Source: Sacculina carcini (lineage: Eukaryota > Arthropoda > Thecostraca > Sacculinidae). Taken from it: DNA of 64,000 nt. Location of the stretch: NCBI GenBank assembly GCA_916048095.2, contig OU696578.1, positions 8,165,545 through 8,229,544 on the forward strand, read 5' to 3'. The notes beneath the pieces are model-generated. The model saw only the letters and a list, made by a program, of their open reading frames with translations, was not told the DNA's origin and made no database searches. Positions 10,121-21,700 of the stretch are shown piece after piece (position 1 is the stretch's first letter; each line of letters opens with the position of its first letter). The position numbers were made by a program, and so were the translations under genes.

Positions 10121-10839
10121 TTTCGTGCTGCACCCTTTCGAGAACTGTTGCGAACTGATTCAATGGCTCCAACGTCCACCGCTCGACTGAATCCGTCCAC
10201 ACCACTCACAACATCGGTAAACCTATACACATACACACGCAAGCGTAGAGAGAGAGAGAGAGAGCGAGAGAGGAGAACGTCGGCCAAGCGACAGCCAAGC
10301 GCCAACTATTGTGAAGCTACAGCGCACACGCAAGCACGCACGATTGGCAGAGGCCGGGAATTGGTCAATTGCCAACGCTGGGAGACACTGTTTGGCCTTG
10401 TATCGATTAATTGTCGGCGCTGCCGCAGTTCAATCTAGAGGGCGCCACCATTGCAAGTCAATGGCGTTGATTGGTAATTGGAATTGAGAAAACAGCTGAT
10501 GCACAAGAATTTTTGCAAATTACAATTATTGCTGTTTAAATTTTGTTCGCTACTAAAATATTTTATTTAACCAGTGTTGACAACATAATGATCATATTCT
10601 ATAATACAATTTGGACAAAAAAATGCATTCAATTCAACCAGTATTGTCAACGTACAAATTATATTTCAAAATTAAATGGAAGCAAACAAGATCATTATTA
10701 TTCGGCAATGCATTATGCTTTGAAACTAATTACTTTTAGGCTACATGTAACCAATAAATCTTGAAAATGAAAAGGAGATTTTCAAAACATGATATATTTT
10801 GAAAATGAAAAAGTGAAACGTCCTAACTGTAGTTGGAAG
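10121..10839. other. Upstream region of the hAT-derived gene
   Basis: Holds a GA-rich run at 10243-10275 (CT-rich on the gene's sense strand) and GC-rich sequence to about 10450, plausibly promoter or 5' UTR of the minus-strand gene. From 10480 to 10839 it is AT-rich with nothing recognised. Confidence 0.4.
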
Positions 10840-11680
10840 TAGTATTGAATATATATCACGTGAATATTACAATTCATTTGTCTTGAGAAAATATCATTTT
10901 TCGCTGATCGTTCACGCGTAATTTAAATATGTTATTAATGACTGGATTAATTTTTGTTTTCCATTGAACCAGTACCAATTGAATATTTAACCACAATGAC
11001 TTTGAGGACATTTTCAATACTGGTTCTGAGTTTTAGCATTATTTTTTATTTGGAAAGATCAACAGTGGATAGTTATAGTTTGGTGTCCGAGGAAGATCAA
11101 ATTCCGGTAGTCGGAGAAGTTCTCAAGGAAGATGGTGAAGTGCCGAGCACATCCGCCCCTGTCGAAGTTGATCCAACTGGACCCGATCTGGTGAAGCTGA
11201 CCAAGAGAGTCGAGGCCACACTGACTGCCGTCATTGACAAGGTGATGCAACGCAAGCGAGAAATAGCTGAAGAAATACGTCGTTTTGAGGTTGGCGTCAA
11301 TAACGTTCTCAAGGCGATAGTGTCGAGTACGAACACTGCAGCCGCTGCCGTATCAAGAATTCGCCGCAACCACGCACCCATCACTCGATCCGTCTCTTCT
11401 CACCTCGAAGACGTCGGCGATCATGGAGAAGAAGGTGATGATGATGACGAAGAATCAGATGACGAATCCGATGAGGATGACGAGGAATCAGATGATGAGT
11501 CAGATGATGAAGGATCAGATGATGAAGATGATCATGATGATAAAGCAGAAACGAATGATGATCAAGAAGATCATGAAACAATGTGAATTGTCTTTGTTCT
11601 GTTTAGGCAGTTCACTGGCTGAGTTCTAGTAGAATTCTGCTCTTTATTACTTCGGTAAAAAACAGTGTCATATAACAGAG
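10840..11680 (+). repeat. Right arm of the large inverted duplication
   Basis: Mirror partner of 5610-6440, containing gene copy 2 with both flanks. Non-coding flanks have diverged more than the coding part: for example, the arm's 5' flank needs small gaps to align, whereas the genes align without any. That suggests selection or local gene conversion on the gene. Confidence 0.87.
10996..11586 (+). CDS. Secreted acidic protein, copy 2 (unknown family)
   Basis: Paralogue of the minus-strand gene at 5703-6293, also 196 residues, with the same signal peptide (differing at residue 2), the same helix, the same RIRR site and the same Asp/Glu/Ser tail. Changes are concentrated in residues 27-49 just after the signal peptide (for example SSG to SYS, PVP to QIP); only two conservative changes fall in the acidic tail. 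An upstream in-frame ATG at 10954 is rejected because homology with copy 1 begins at 10996. The two genes are transcribed away from each other with about 4.7 kb between start codons. Function unknown. Confidence 0.8.
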   Translation: MTLRTFSILVLSFSIIFYLERSTVDSYSLVSEEDQIPVVGEVLKEDGEVPSTSAPVEVDPTGPDLVKLTKRVEATLTAVIDKVMQRKREIAEEIRRFEVGVNNVLKAIVSSTNTAAAAVSRIRRNHAPITRSVSSHLEDVGDHGEEGDDDDEESDDESDEDDEESDDESDDEGSDDEDDHDDKAETNDDQEDHETM

Positions 11681-12239
11681 TTGGGTTGAAAAACGTTAAT
11701 TTTTTTGTCGTATACTAAATATATTTCTGTGTGAAAATTCTTGCTTGGCGCCTCATGAATATATTGGAAATTTGATTATTCACGCGTTTGCTCGTTCTGC
11801 CACGATCGATGTTTTTACAGTTTATGAATTGCTCTCCGATATTTAAGCTATGTGATTAAGTTTAACAACAGATCGTGGTTGCACTGTATTCGGATTTTTA
11901 TATGCGTCTTTGTGTTTGCTACTTCCGTACAAGCAAGATTTTTAAGGTACAGAATTTTATAAATCATCCAATTTTAATTTGTTAAGTGTGTTGTTCGTTG
12001 TAAGCGCTGCAAAACATGTTGAGTAAAGTAGTACGTAATTTGTCAGAAATTAAATGTTTTTCATTAAAATTGAACGTGAAATAACGAAAAATAATGCGTC
12101 CTTTTTAGAACAACACTTTTAAGAATATGAATTTAGTTGAAACAAATCCACTTGTGTTTTCTAACAACTTATAAAATATCGGATTTTTTTGACATAATAA
12201 ATATGACACAATAATTTGAATTTGTTTTATGGATTTTCA
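11681..12239. other. AT-rich intergenic stretch, nothing recognised
   Basis: AT-rich spacer between the duplicated gene and the transportin promoter. No open frame, repeat family or RNA gene was recognised. Confidence 0.5.
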
Positions 12240-12247
12240 TGACGTCA
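12240..12247. promoter_or_regulatory. CRE palindrome upstream of TNPO1
   Basis: A perfect TGACGTCA lies 129 bp before the transportin start codon. This is the consensus site for CREB/ATF-type bZIP factors and is common in housekeeping promoters. Position favours function, but the same octamer is unusually frequent in this window. Confidence 0.4.
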
Positions 12248-12375
12248 TTAAAATTGTTTCACCAATTGGGAAACACGAGGTGTCTTTTATGGCGCGACTG
12301 CGGTTTTCTCTTGTCACCAGTCAAATGGCACGCTCCTCCATTTGGCTGTTTTAATGTTTGTGTAGAATTTGAAGC

Positions 12376-15300
12376 ATGACACAGACTCTTTTCGTTCAAG
12401 ATATGGAGTGGCAACCGACGGAGGATGGTTTGAAGCAGATTTTACAGTTGTTGAAGGAATCGCAGTCTCCGAATACTGAAGTTCAACTCGCCGTACAACG
12501 TGTATCCTTTTTAAACGAGTTTTTCAGCTGTATTTACAATGTTTCAAATTATGTGGGTTTTGTATCGTGTTTTTAGCGTATGCTTTTTCTATTTTGTTTG
12601 GTTGTTTTTGTTGTAATTGACCATTGTATATCGTTTTTTAACCACACCATGTGATTTCTTTTACTCGTCACAATAGCGCTTGGAGGAGCTCAACAATCAT
12701 CCACATTTCAACAATTATCTGGTGTATGTCTTGACACGCCTCAACACAGAAGGTGAGCGTTTTTGGTGTATATCTTAACTACTGATTGCACACTGTTGCA
12801 AGTTGATTATGCAATGATAGTGGGAATGATGGTGCATTATTGCAATGCCGTTCATTTTTATTGAAATTTGGATAATTTTATTGTTATTTCACGTATTGGT
12901 TTCACGTATACGTTTTCACGGTTTTTAGCATGTATGAACTGATATTCGCGGTTTGAAATATCATCGGGTTTCGTTTATTTTTAGTACCCCACCTTGAGTA
13001 TTATTATCAATATGATTAATTACAGGTAAATTCAGTAGCATGGGGGAAGAGTAATTCAAAGAAAACACTGTGCCTGTGAAAGTGGAATTACGTAATTCAA
13101 AGAAAACACTGCCTATACTTTTCCACGAAAATCTAGCTGTATTTTTGTTTGTGAACGTTTGGTTTCCAGCCAACAGTCTTCGGTGTGCGTATTGGCCGTA
13201 TGACTGTTCTGTCATGTTATATCCATAGGTCATGGGGCGGCGCTAGGATTTTTCCTGGGTGAGGAGTCTAAGGAAATTTTTGTTTGAGGGGGCTAAGAGA
13301 AACAATGCCTGGGTATTGGGGACCTACACTCGAAATGTAGCATAGCGAGCTTCTGTTTTGGCTGACAAAAAATTAAACTTGGCATTTCATATTAATCATT
13401 GGATGACTTTCGTGCAATGAAAACAAAAACAAAAAATAACCATCACGTTTATTCACTCTTTGAAATTTCGCAAACAATCTACATTTTATTAAATACATCC
13501 AAGTATCGTTGGCGGGCTGTAGTTTGCCTAGCTCTGCTATCAAGAGAGAGGGAGGGAGGAAGACGGTTTTCCCCTCCTCTTTCCTAGTAAACTTTCTGTA
13601 ACCGCCATTGTCAGATGTATCGTGCGATGTTGTGCAACATCTTTGTGTTGCTGAGCCTCTGGGATTCGTTTTAATGCAATGATTGCAGTGGTATCCAACT
13701 CTCTTTTCTCTCTGGCCAAGTGTCTGTTTCCGTGCGATCGCATTTCTCTGCGTGTGTGTGTGTGTTTGTGTGTGTGTTTGTCCCTACATCAGTGCTGTAG
13801 TTCCTAATATATTTGAATTATATTTATATAGGCCAGTGGTTGTAAGCCATCTCTTCATTTTCCACACAACACAGCGCTGATAAATTAAATAAATTTGGTT
13901 GTTACATCAAAGTGAATGTAATTAGAGGTCATTAGAAACAAAAATAAACGATTTTCAATTGATAAAAACACACATAGTTGTCCTGTTCTGTCCGACCTTT
14001 AGCTTCCCACTTGGCAACTCTTCCATTTCCCACCAGACAGGGGAATTCCCCACGGGCTAAGAACCACTGATTTATGTAATGATTATGGTTTTATTCATAA
14101 TTGATTTAGTATTGGTCAGTTTTTATCAGACATTTGTTTGACATATGACAATATAATACAATTTATACAATATGACATTCATCAGGGATTGTTTGAGTCA
14201 GCATTTCGTTGTTGCTACGTTGCAGCTCGTTATTGCATCTGCAATGAATAATCAACATTTCGAGCGCGTGTCTTGCAGAATTGATTGCAAGTACTCTGCA
14301 TCTTTTGTATCTTTCATTGCAAATGCAATGAATGGTCAACGTTTCGAGCGCGTCAGTGTGTTTTTGCAGAATTGATTGCAACACTGCACACATTGTTCGT
14401 ATTGCAGATTGTTGCGTGTTGCATAGGTTGCATGTCCGTTGCACGATCAACATCTAGCATCTATCAAGTTCAAGCTGTGTATTGCTAGCAGAGCAAATCT
14501 CAAACACGCGGCTCACGGCAATATAATTATTAAACCCTATCAAAATACCACTTGCAATAATTATTATTACCATAGATTCCGGCCCGTGTTTTAATACAAA
14601 ATTCTACTGCATATGTTCCATGGTGGGCTTGATAGCTAGATCTATTTCAGAGTTTAATTATTTTATTCATCCATAAGAACAAGCTTTATTGTAGTATCAG
14701 TTATATCAATGTTGATAAAGTACAAATATGTGCAATAGTTTGATGAACAATGTAAATTTACACGTAAATTATAGGAAGGAAGGGATTTTATTCAATTTTA
14801 TATGTAGAACAAACAGAACAATAGAAAAAATACTACCGGAGAAAAGTTCAAATTTTCACTGGACTTATTTGAGAGCCGTACAACTAGAAACCTAGTATTT
14901 CAGGTCTTCTGAAAAGTGGCATGTGTGTGTGTGTGTGTGCATGTATGTCAGACGAGGCAACTCGCTCTCTCAGCGGGCTAATTCTCAAGAACAATGTGCG
15001 TGCTCACTTTCACAAGCTGCCACCTGCCGTGTGCGAGTTTATCAAGCGCGACTGTCTGGTGGCCATCGGCGATCCGTCCTCATTGATTCGTGCCACCATC
15101 GGTATATACTGTCTTTCTCTATCCTCTCTCTATCTCTCTCTCTCTCTCTGTTTTTATCTCTCTCTCTCTCTATCTCTATCTCTGTTTGTTATTTCTCTCT
15201 CTCTATCTCTTTTTGTTATTTATCTCTCTCTCTATCTATGTTTTTTATTTCTCTCTCTCTCTATCTATGTTTTTTATCTCTCTCTTTTTCTCTCTCTATC

Positions 15301-18297
15301 TCTGTTTTTATTTCTCTCTCTCCTCATTTTCTGTCTCTTCTCTTTTTATCTATCTCTCTGTCTCTGTTTTGTGTTTTCTTTCTCTTTGTCATTCTCTTTC
15401 CGTTTTGTTTTCTCTCATTCTCTTTCCTTTTCTCTTGTTTTTATTTTTCTTTCCCTCTCTCTATCTCTTTCTCCATCTCTCGGTCTCTTCTTTCACTATC
15501 ACACCTTTTCTCTCACTATTCAATTCAAACTGTTATTTTCTCTCTGTTCCCGCTCTCTCCACACTGTGTGTCTGTCACTGTCTGTCTGTCTGTCTGTCTG
15601 TGTTTCTCACTCACTCACTCTCTCTCTACCAGCATCTATCACTCCTCTTGTGTTACATTATAATTCTACCATATCTATCTGTATGTGTGTGTGTAGGCAT
15701 TGTGGTGACGACTATTGCACAGAAGACAGAACTGACAGGCTGGCCCGAATTGCTGCCTCAATTATGCAACCTGATTGACTCCAAGGAGACGAGTACATGT
15801 GAGGTGTGTGTGTTCTTACACGGCCTTGCCTACACACACACACACACATACACACACACACACACACACACATATCGTTATGTTCATACATTCCTATACA
15901 TATACAAACATGTATACACATTTTAAGTAATTTTCAAAAGAATTTGCAAAAGAATTCACAAATAGTTCCCATTTCAACTGCGTTTTCATTCTTCCTGTGA
16001 CATTTGCAAAATGTTTTTTTTTGTCTTCAAAGTTTGGTATGGCTGCATTGAATATGTTTGATGAATTTAGTCGGCCAATAACAAATATATTTGTACAGTT
16101 AAACAGCGATATAAGACGCTAGTTGGGGTACAAACAATTCCACCACCACGTTGTTCTATCTTATTGCGCCGATTATACCAATATAACTGTGTGTTTATTA
16201 GTTTGAGACTCGTGGTACACGAGGATAATACAAAATAAACGTGTCTAATAGTGAATGAAACACAAATAAATAAATATATCGATGTTTAACTGTAATTGAA
16301 TTGTGTGTACTCTTGTGTGTGTGTGTGTGTGTTTGTGTGTGTTTTCTGTGTGTGTGTGTGTGTGTGTTGCAGGGCGCGTTTGGCACATTGCAGAAGATAT
16401 GCGAGGACTCTGCCGATATGCTCAACACGGACGCTCTGCCTAATCAGCCGCTAGGCATGCTGATACCCAAGTTTATCGAGTTTATCCGCCATTCCAATCC
16501 GAAAATCAGGTACAACAATATCGTCTGTGTTTTTTTGTTATTCAATTTCCTCTGTCCAAGTCCAGATTTGTGTGTGTATCGTACATGTGTGTGTGTGTGT
16601 TTGTGTGTGCTGTTTTTATGTTCTTATATACTCATAAATATATGTATTCATGTATGTGTACGTACGTATATGTATGTGTGTGTTTGTTTGTGTGTCGTAT
16701 AAGAGAGTCTTTGAGTTTTCAGTGTTTTTTATTATTGAGTTTTTTAACAACATTATTCATTATAGAAATCAATTAGATAATAGATAATAGTTGTTCATAA
16801 ATATAAATCATTTATATTTATACTTGAAAAATTGATGATTCACTCAGATGTAAATTACTTTTGAAGTTTATATACTTCAAATATTCTTCTTTATATTCTC
16901 CTATTCTCCTATTATATTCTCCTATTCTTATACTAAAATTCTAGACCGAAATAAGCGATTCTTTTACACACAGGAAACTGCCGTATATACACACATATGT
17001 TATGAATGTGTGTGTGTATGTCTGTCTGTGTGTGTGTGTGTGTGTGTCAGGTCGCACGCTATCGCCTGTGTCAATCCGTTTATCATCGGTCGTACTCAGA
17101 TTCTGATGGATCACATTGATCGTTTCGTCGAGAATCTATTTCAGCTGGCCGGCGACGAACACGCCGACGTGCGCAAGAATGTGTGTCGTGCGCTGGTGAT
17201 GTTGGTCGAGGTGCGCATGGATCGTCTCATTCCGCATATGAACAATATTGTCGAGGTAAGCCTGACGTTCGTTTCGCCTCGTTCGTTACTGGTTTTGGTC
17301 TTGGTGTTTTATTGTTAAATCTCTGTGTGTGTGTAAGTGTGTGCCCTATCCAATCTTTAACATTTTCACCTTTTACCTTACATATTTCACCTTCCACCTT
17401 TTCATATTTCACTTTCCACCTTTCATATTTCACCTTCCACCTTTCATATTTCACCTTTCATATTTCACCTTCCACCTTTTATATTTCACCTTCCACCTAC
17501 ATACTTCACCTTCCACCTTTCATATTTCACCTTCCACCTTTTCATATTTCACCTTCCACCTTCCATATTTCACCTTCCACTTTTTCATATTTCACCTTCC
17601 ACCGTTTCATATTTCACCTTCCACCTTTCATATTTCACCTTCCACCTTTTCATATTTCACCTTCCACCGTTTCATATTTCACCTTCCACCTTTCATATTT
17701 CACCTTTTACCTTTTATATTCCACCTTCCACCTTTTATATTCCACCTTCCACCTTTTATATTTCACCTTCCACCTTTTAACAGGCCAGTAAGTCAGTATC
17801 TATTGTGTCTTGACTTAAGGTCTGTCTGCAATGAAAGGTCGCACAGAAGGACGTGCGTGTGTGTTTTCATCAATGCCTGCTCGTTGATTTTCCTTTATAG
17901 TCAGTGGATTGGATTGGATTTTGATTGGATTTATTAGCGCAGTTGTTGTGGACATTTTGTGGACTCGGCTCAGTGAGGGGAATTAGACAGAAAGAATGTT
18001 GTTTGCGCAGAATTGTGGCAAACAGTCTTGAAGACTCTTGTCTTCCAAAAATCATATTTATTTTTATAAACATTTGATTCTGCGTGTTTGTGGACCAAAA
18101 TTATTATACCTGCTTGATTTTGATATGTGTGTGCGTGTGTATGTTTTGTGTATGTGTGTGTGTGTGTGTATAATCGTGCATACACTGTGTGTGAACCTGG
18201 TGTGTATGTGTGTTTGTCTGTCATATTTATGTGTGCCTAGTAATGTGTGCGTGTATGTGTGAATATAAGTCTTTTTGTCAAGCGTATTCGAGACTAA

Positions 18298-18353
<56 letters not shown>

Positions 18354-18699
18354 TTTGTGCTAAATTAGTGGTTCTTAACCGGGTAACCGGTTCTTAATCG
18401 TTCTAGTTCCCAAGGGCTACGAGGAATGCTTTGAAATTTACAGAAAATATGTGTCATACCTATGATTTTTTATTTTTCCGGTAATTTTAAATCTGTATTA
18501 ATGAATATTGAATTGAATAATTTTTATTATCACGTCGTTTATAGTTTTATATTTTTCATTTAGCTATCGAAAGTGTGGGGGTGCGTAAACTGTCTGCCGA
18601 TTTGAAAAAGGCTGTCTGAACACTGAAAAACGTTGAGAACATACTGGAATATATATATAAAGGTTCCATTGACCAAATGTTTGTTTGTGTGTGTCGTGT

Positions 18700-18744
<45 letters not shown>

Positions 18745-21700
18745 TGTCGTGTGTGTGTCGTGTGTGTCGTGTGTATGTGTGTCGTGTGTGTGTCGTGTGT
18801 ATGTGTGTCGTGTGTATGTGTGTCGTGTGTGTATGTGTGTGTCGTGTGTGTGTGTCGTGTGTGTGTGTGTGTCGTGTAGTACATGCTGCTACGCACCCAG
18901 GACCAGGACGACGCCGTATCCCTGGAGGCTTGCGAGTTCTGGCTCTCGCTGGCCGAGGAACCGGTATGCAAGGCGGCACTGGCACCGCACCTCAACCGAC
19001 TGGTTCCGGTTCTGGTTCGCGGCATGAAGTACTCCGATTTTGACATTGTTATGCAAAAGGTAGTCCACTCTCTCTCTCTCTCTCTCTCTCTACAGCTCTC
19101 TTGCTCTGTACTTCTTTCTGTGTCATGTGTGTCAATATCACCACCGTGTGTATACTGCAAGCTAACCAAAAGATATACAGAAAAAAGAAAGAGAATTTCC
19201 AAAAATTATACGATTTTTAGTGAGCAAGGTGAAAGGTGATGAAGTAATATTTAAAAAAATAAATCAACGATGAATCAAATAAAGTTATCAAATATATTAA
19301 ATAATCTAATACAACAGCAGACGGCTTAAGATAATATAGTAACTCAAAATCAACTGGAAACTTACGAATTTTTAGTATATGTTTAATGTATTTGAAAATG
19401 TGTTTTAACCTCTGGGCATCTGCATGTGTGTGTGTGTCTGTCTGTCTGTCTGTCTGTCTGTGTTTGTCAAAAAGACGTAGATTTGTCAAAAACGACAATT
19501 TAACACTGTCTTAACAAAACTGATTAATTTTTCTTAAACGTATTTTTTGTTGGCTGTATGATTTTTAAGCATGCGACGTTTTTTCCATTTCTTCAATGTT
19601 CAATACTTAATACAAACACACACACATATTCTGGGATAGGTATAATCACACAACAATTGTCAATTTCACCAAACATAACTCTACAATACTTATGCATTTA
19701 CAAATAACAATACTATGTGTGTATGTGTGTGTGTCAAGTTTGTTATATATAGATGTCTTAATATGGGGTTTTGTGCATGTTTACAGTATGTCAGTATGTG
19801 TGTGTGTGTTTATGCCTGTGTGTGTGTGTGTGTGTGTGTTGGCAGGGTGATATTGAAGAGGACTCAATGGTGCCAGATCGCGACGAAGATATTCGTCCCA
19901 GATTTCACCGCTCTCGCTCTCATCAGCTGGAACACGGCGCTGGCGCAGGAGAGAGTGGACAGAGTGGAGGAGGAGGAGGGGCAGATGATGAGGACGATGA
20001 TGATGATGATGCCGGAGACTGTGGTGATGATGGCCAACTGTCAGACTGGAATATCAGTGAGTATCACACACACACACACACACTCTCTCTCTCTTTCTCT
20101 CTCTGATTATCTCTCTCTCTGTATCTCTCTGATTCTCTCTGTATCTCTCTCTTTGTCTCTCTCTTTATCTCTCTGATTCTCTCTCTGTCTCTCTCTTTAT
20201 CTCTCTGATTCTCTCTCTCTCTATCTCTCTCTCTCTGTCTCTCTCTTTATCTCTCTGATTCTCTCTCTCTCTCTTTATCTCTGATTCTCTATCTCTCTCC
20301 TTAATTCTCTGACTCTTTCTCTCTTTCTCTGATTCTCTCTCTCTCTTTATCTCTGATTCTCTCTCTCTCTTTATCTCTGATTCTCTCTCTCTCTCTCTAT
20401 CTCTCTCTGATTCTCTTTGTATTTGTATGTCTGTTTGTATCTCTCGCTTTGTCTCTGTTTTCATATATCTCTGTGTGTGTGTGTCTGTCTGTCTGTGTGT
20501 GTGTGTAGGAAAGTGTAGCGCGGCCGCGCTCGATGTGATGGCCAATGTGTTCGGCAACGACCTGCTGCCCATTTTGCTGCCGATTCTCAAGGAGACGCTG
20601 TTCCATCACGAATGGCCGGTGAAAGAGTCGGGAATTCTGGCGCTGGGAGCCATTGCCGAAGGTTCATCTCAAAAGTCTTTCTCTTCGTCCTCTTAATCTC
20701 TGTTCTTATCCTACGTTCTTGCTTTTGTGTGTTGTTTTCAGCGGTTCGATTGTTTATTCTCATGGCTAATCGGTTTTCTTTTTCCTCTCCCCAATTTTGT
20801 TTGGATTTCATTTTTTCTGATCTTGTATGGTAGTATTTACCCAGCGCAATTTCGTCAGTTGGTGTCTACGTATACTCTTCCTGTCTGTGTGTATGTGTGT
20901 GTGGCAGGGTGTATGTCGGGCATGTTGACTCATCTGCCCGAAATTGTGCCATTCCTCATCAACTCCCTGTCAGACAAGAAAGCGCTGGTACGTTCGATCA
21001 CCTGTTGGACTCTGAGCCGCTACTCTCACTGGGTCGTTCAACAGCCACACGAACTCTACCTCAAGCCGCTGATGGCCGAACTGCTGAAACGTGTGCTGGA
21101 CGCCAACAAGCGCGTGCAGGAGGCGGCGTGTTCGGCGTTCGCCACTCTTGAAGAGGAGGCGTGCACAGAACTGGTGCCCTATCTCGGCTTCATCCTGCAG
21201 ACGCTTGTATATGCCTTCACCAAGTACCAGGCGAAGAATCTGCTGATTCTCTACGATGCCATCGGTACATTGGCCGATTCGGGTGAGATGGACTATCTCG
21301 TTGTTCTTCATCTCTTCATCTTATCATCATAGCTTCTAATCCTCTTTTTGAGCATCCTAGCTCTCTTCGCTTGCTAATGCAACACGCCGGACACATTTGA
21401 GTCGCTAGCGATTCGTAACGAACATTTTCCTTGCCACTAAAACTGTCTCTCAATTTGATACTGTAGTAATATATATAAAATATACCATACCTAGTTGTAT
21501 TATTCTAAGCAAACCATGACTATTTGTATGTATGTGTGTGTGTGTGTGTGTGTGTGATGCTGACCAGTGGGTGCGCATCTCAACAAGACTGAGTTTATCG
21601 AGCTACTGATGCCGCCTCTTATTGTCAAGTGGAACATGTTGAAGGACGAAGACAAGGATCTGTTTCCTCTGCTCGAGTGTTTGTCTAGCGTGGCCACAGC

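Noticed and set aside
10954-10995. Upstream in-frame ATG of acidic gene copy 2
   Set aside because: The inverted paralogue has no equivalent extension and the signal peptide begins at 10996.
14921-15778. 285-codon Ser/Leu-rich protein
   Set aside because: It is TNPO1 exon 3 plus read-through of a CT-rich intron; the correct donor is at 15102.
17183-17791. 202-codon Phe/His/Leu/Pro repeat protein
   Set aside because: It reads exon 6 of TNPO1 out of frame into the intron 6 minisatellite.
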